Part shown: positions 6,931 through 7,417 of the stretch, piece after piece
Position numbering within the stretch: the first letter of the stretch is position 1
Layout: each line of letters opens with the position of its first letter
From: Candidatus Thioglobus plumae
Lineage (GTDB): Bacteria > Pseudomonadota > Gammaproteobacteria > PS1 > Pseudothioglobaceae
Length of the DNA stretch: 7,417 nt
Assembly (NCBI GenBank): GCA_910595815.1
Contig: CAJVCM010000071.1
Coordinates: 1-7,417 of the forward strand
Direction of reading: 5' to 3'
The notes under the pieces: generated by a model
What the model saw: the letters and a program-made list of their open reading frames with translations, nothing else
The model's database searches: none
Told to the model about the DNA's origin: nothing
Translations under genes and position numbers: made by a program

Positions 6931-7350
6931 TTATAGTCCTTTGTTTAATTGGTGATCATCGATCACTTGTTGTAAATTCTTACTGCTTAAAAATGTTCTA
7001 ATTTGGTCACTTACTTCACACCAAAGTTGGTGAGAAATACACTGTTTTCCACTATGACAAGTGCTCATACCTTTACAACGACGAAGATCGATATTCTCAT
7101 CAACCGCTTCAATAATTTGCGTCAAAGTAATGTCTACGGCTGCCGTGTCTAACAAATAACCACCACCAGGTCCGCGCACACTTTTAACCAATGCTGCTTT
7201 TCTAAGTTTGGCGAATAATTGCTCAAGATAAGACAATGAGATGTTTTGTCTTTGCGAGATGATATCAAGTGTAATAGGCTTGCCAGTGCTATTAGACGCC
7301 AAATCTAACATGGCTGTGACAGCATAACGACCCTTTGTTGTTAATTGCAT
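6931..7350 (-). CDS. iscR: Fe-S sensing Rrf2-family regulator IscR
   Basis: IscR is the Rrf2-family DNA-binding protein that, when carrying a [2Fe-2S] cluster, represses the isc operon and so matches cluster synthesis to demand. The N-terminal winged helix begins MQLTTKGRYAVTAMLDLA. The recognition region ISLSYLEQLFAKLRK (37-51) includes Glu43, and the wing is VRGPGGGYLL (58-67). Cluster ligands Cys92, Cys98, Cys104 and His107 sit at the same numbers as in E. coli. Cys111 is an extra cysteine close to the ligand set. The protein is 139 residues against 162 in E. coli; the missing part corresponds to the variable, poorly ordered tail, so function should be intact. The leader before the ATG is A/T-rich and lacks a Shine-Dalgarno. 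A matching operator and promoter lie directly upstream. Confidence 0.98.
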   Translation of the reverse strand: MQLTTKGRYAVTAMLDLASNSTGKPITLDIISQRQNISLSYLEQLFAKLRKAALVKSVRGPGGGYLLDTAAVDITLTQIIEAVDENIDLRRCKGMSTCHSGKQCISHQLWCEVSDQIRTFLSSKNLQQVIDDHQLNKGL

Positions 7351-7379
7351 ACTAATTTTTGATTTTTTAACAGGACATT

Positions 7380-7409
7380 ATTATATACTTAACCAACTGT
7401 TTTAGTCAA
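7380..7409 (-). promoter_or_regulatory. Sigma70-type promoter of the isc operon
   Basis: Read on the minus strand, TTGACT (7404-7409) is a near-consensus -35 element and TATAAT (7380-7385) a perfect -10 element, 18 bases apart. Transcription would start near 7373, giving a leader of roughly 23 bases before the iscR ATG. No other promoter of similar quality was seen before the later isc genes, so this probably drives the whole operon. Confidence 0.85.
7393..7409 (-). promoter_or_regulatory. Type 1 IscR operator overlapping the -35 element
   Basis: The minus-strand sequence TTGACTAAAACAGTTGG fits the core of the published type 1 IscR site, YYGACTRWWWYAGTCRR, at every position but one (T in place of C after AGT). 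The outer flanks fit only partly. The site covers the whole -35 hexamer, so bound [2Fe-2S]-IscR would exclude RNA polymerase, as known for the E. coli isc promoter. The consensus is recalled from the literature; binding here is inferred. Confidence 0.8.
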
Positions 7410-7417
7410 GTAAAAAA

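Larger units (their letters stand above)
2194..7417 (-). other. isc operon (iscRSUA-hscBA-fdx)
   Basis: Seven same-strand genes with gaps of 5, 76, 11, 12, 8 and 11 bases follow one strong promoter. The order is the standard proteobacterial ISC order, and every protein keeps its active or ligand residues, so the pathway is complete for cluster building, chaperoned release and autorepression. The usual final gene iscX is absent: fdx is followed at once by an opposing gene. Confidence 0.95.

Noticed and set aside
1..7417. Mobile elements, CRISPR arrays, tRNA or rRNA genes
   Set aside because: No transposase-like frames, terminal repeats, regularly spaced repeats or tRNA-like cloverleaf sequences were seen; coding sequence fills nearly the whole window.

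Overview
The window looks like ordinary chromosome from an AT-rich proteobacterium, most likely a gammaproteobacterium. The main support is a complete ISC iron-sulfur cluster operon in the order iscR-iscS-iscU-iscA-hscB-hscA-fdx on the minus strand. Its proteins can be laid against their E. coli counterparts as I remember them with almost no length change. The cytochrome c cluster next to it suggests a respiratory, electron-transfer-rich lifestyle. A marine sulfur oxidiser of the SUP05/Thioglobus kind would fit, but that is only a guess.

Region 1 (1-2197, plus strand) is a tightly packed gene string. It holds the C-terminal end of a class I cytochrome c cut by the window edge, then an exported protein with five CxxCH heme sites that looks like the cytochrome c554 type, then a 141-residue protein of unknown function without a signal peptide. 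Both junctions are TAATG, where the stop of one gene shares its last A with the start of the next. The three are therefore probably one translationally coupled unit that began upstream of the window.

Region 2 (2194-7350, minus strand) is the isc operon. IscR is the Fe-S sensing repressor, IscS supplies sulfur from cysteine, IscU is the scaffold, IscA is an A-type carrier, HscB and HscA form the cochaperone/chaperone pair that releases clusters from IscU, and Fdx supplies electrons. All key catalytic and ligand residues are present. Gaps are 5-12 bases, except 76 bases between iscS and iscU. No iscX follows fdx. Instead fdx runs tail to tail into the 141-residue gene, with the two stop codons overlapping by 4 bases.

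Region 3 (7351-7417) holds a near-consensus promoter for iscR. A sequence closely matching the type 1 IscR operator lies across its -35 element, which indicates classical autorepression by [2Fe-2S]-IscR.

No RNA genes, mobile elements, CRISPR arrays or long repeats were seen. The only parts that may be new biology are the coupled cytochrome/orphan gene set and some local oddities of the isc operon: Asn at position 46 of Fdx, a CxxC in HscA, no iscX, and the overlapping convergent stops.
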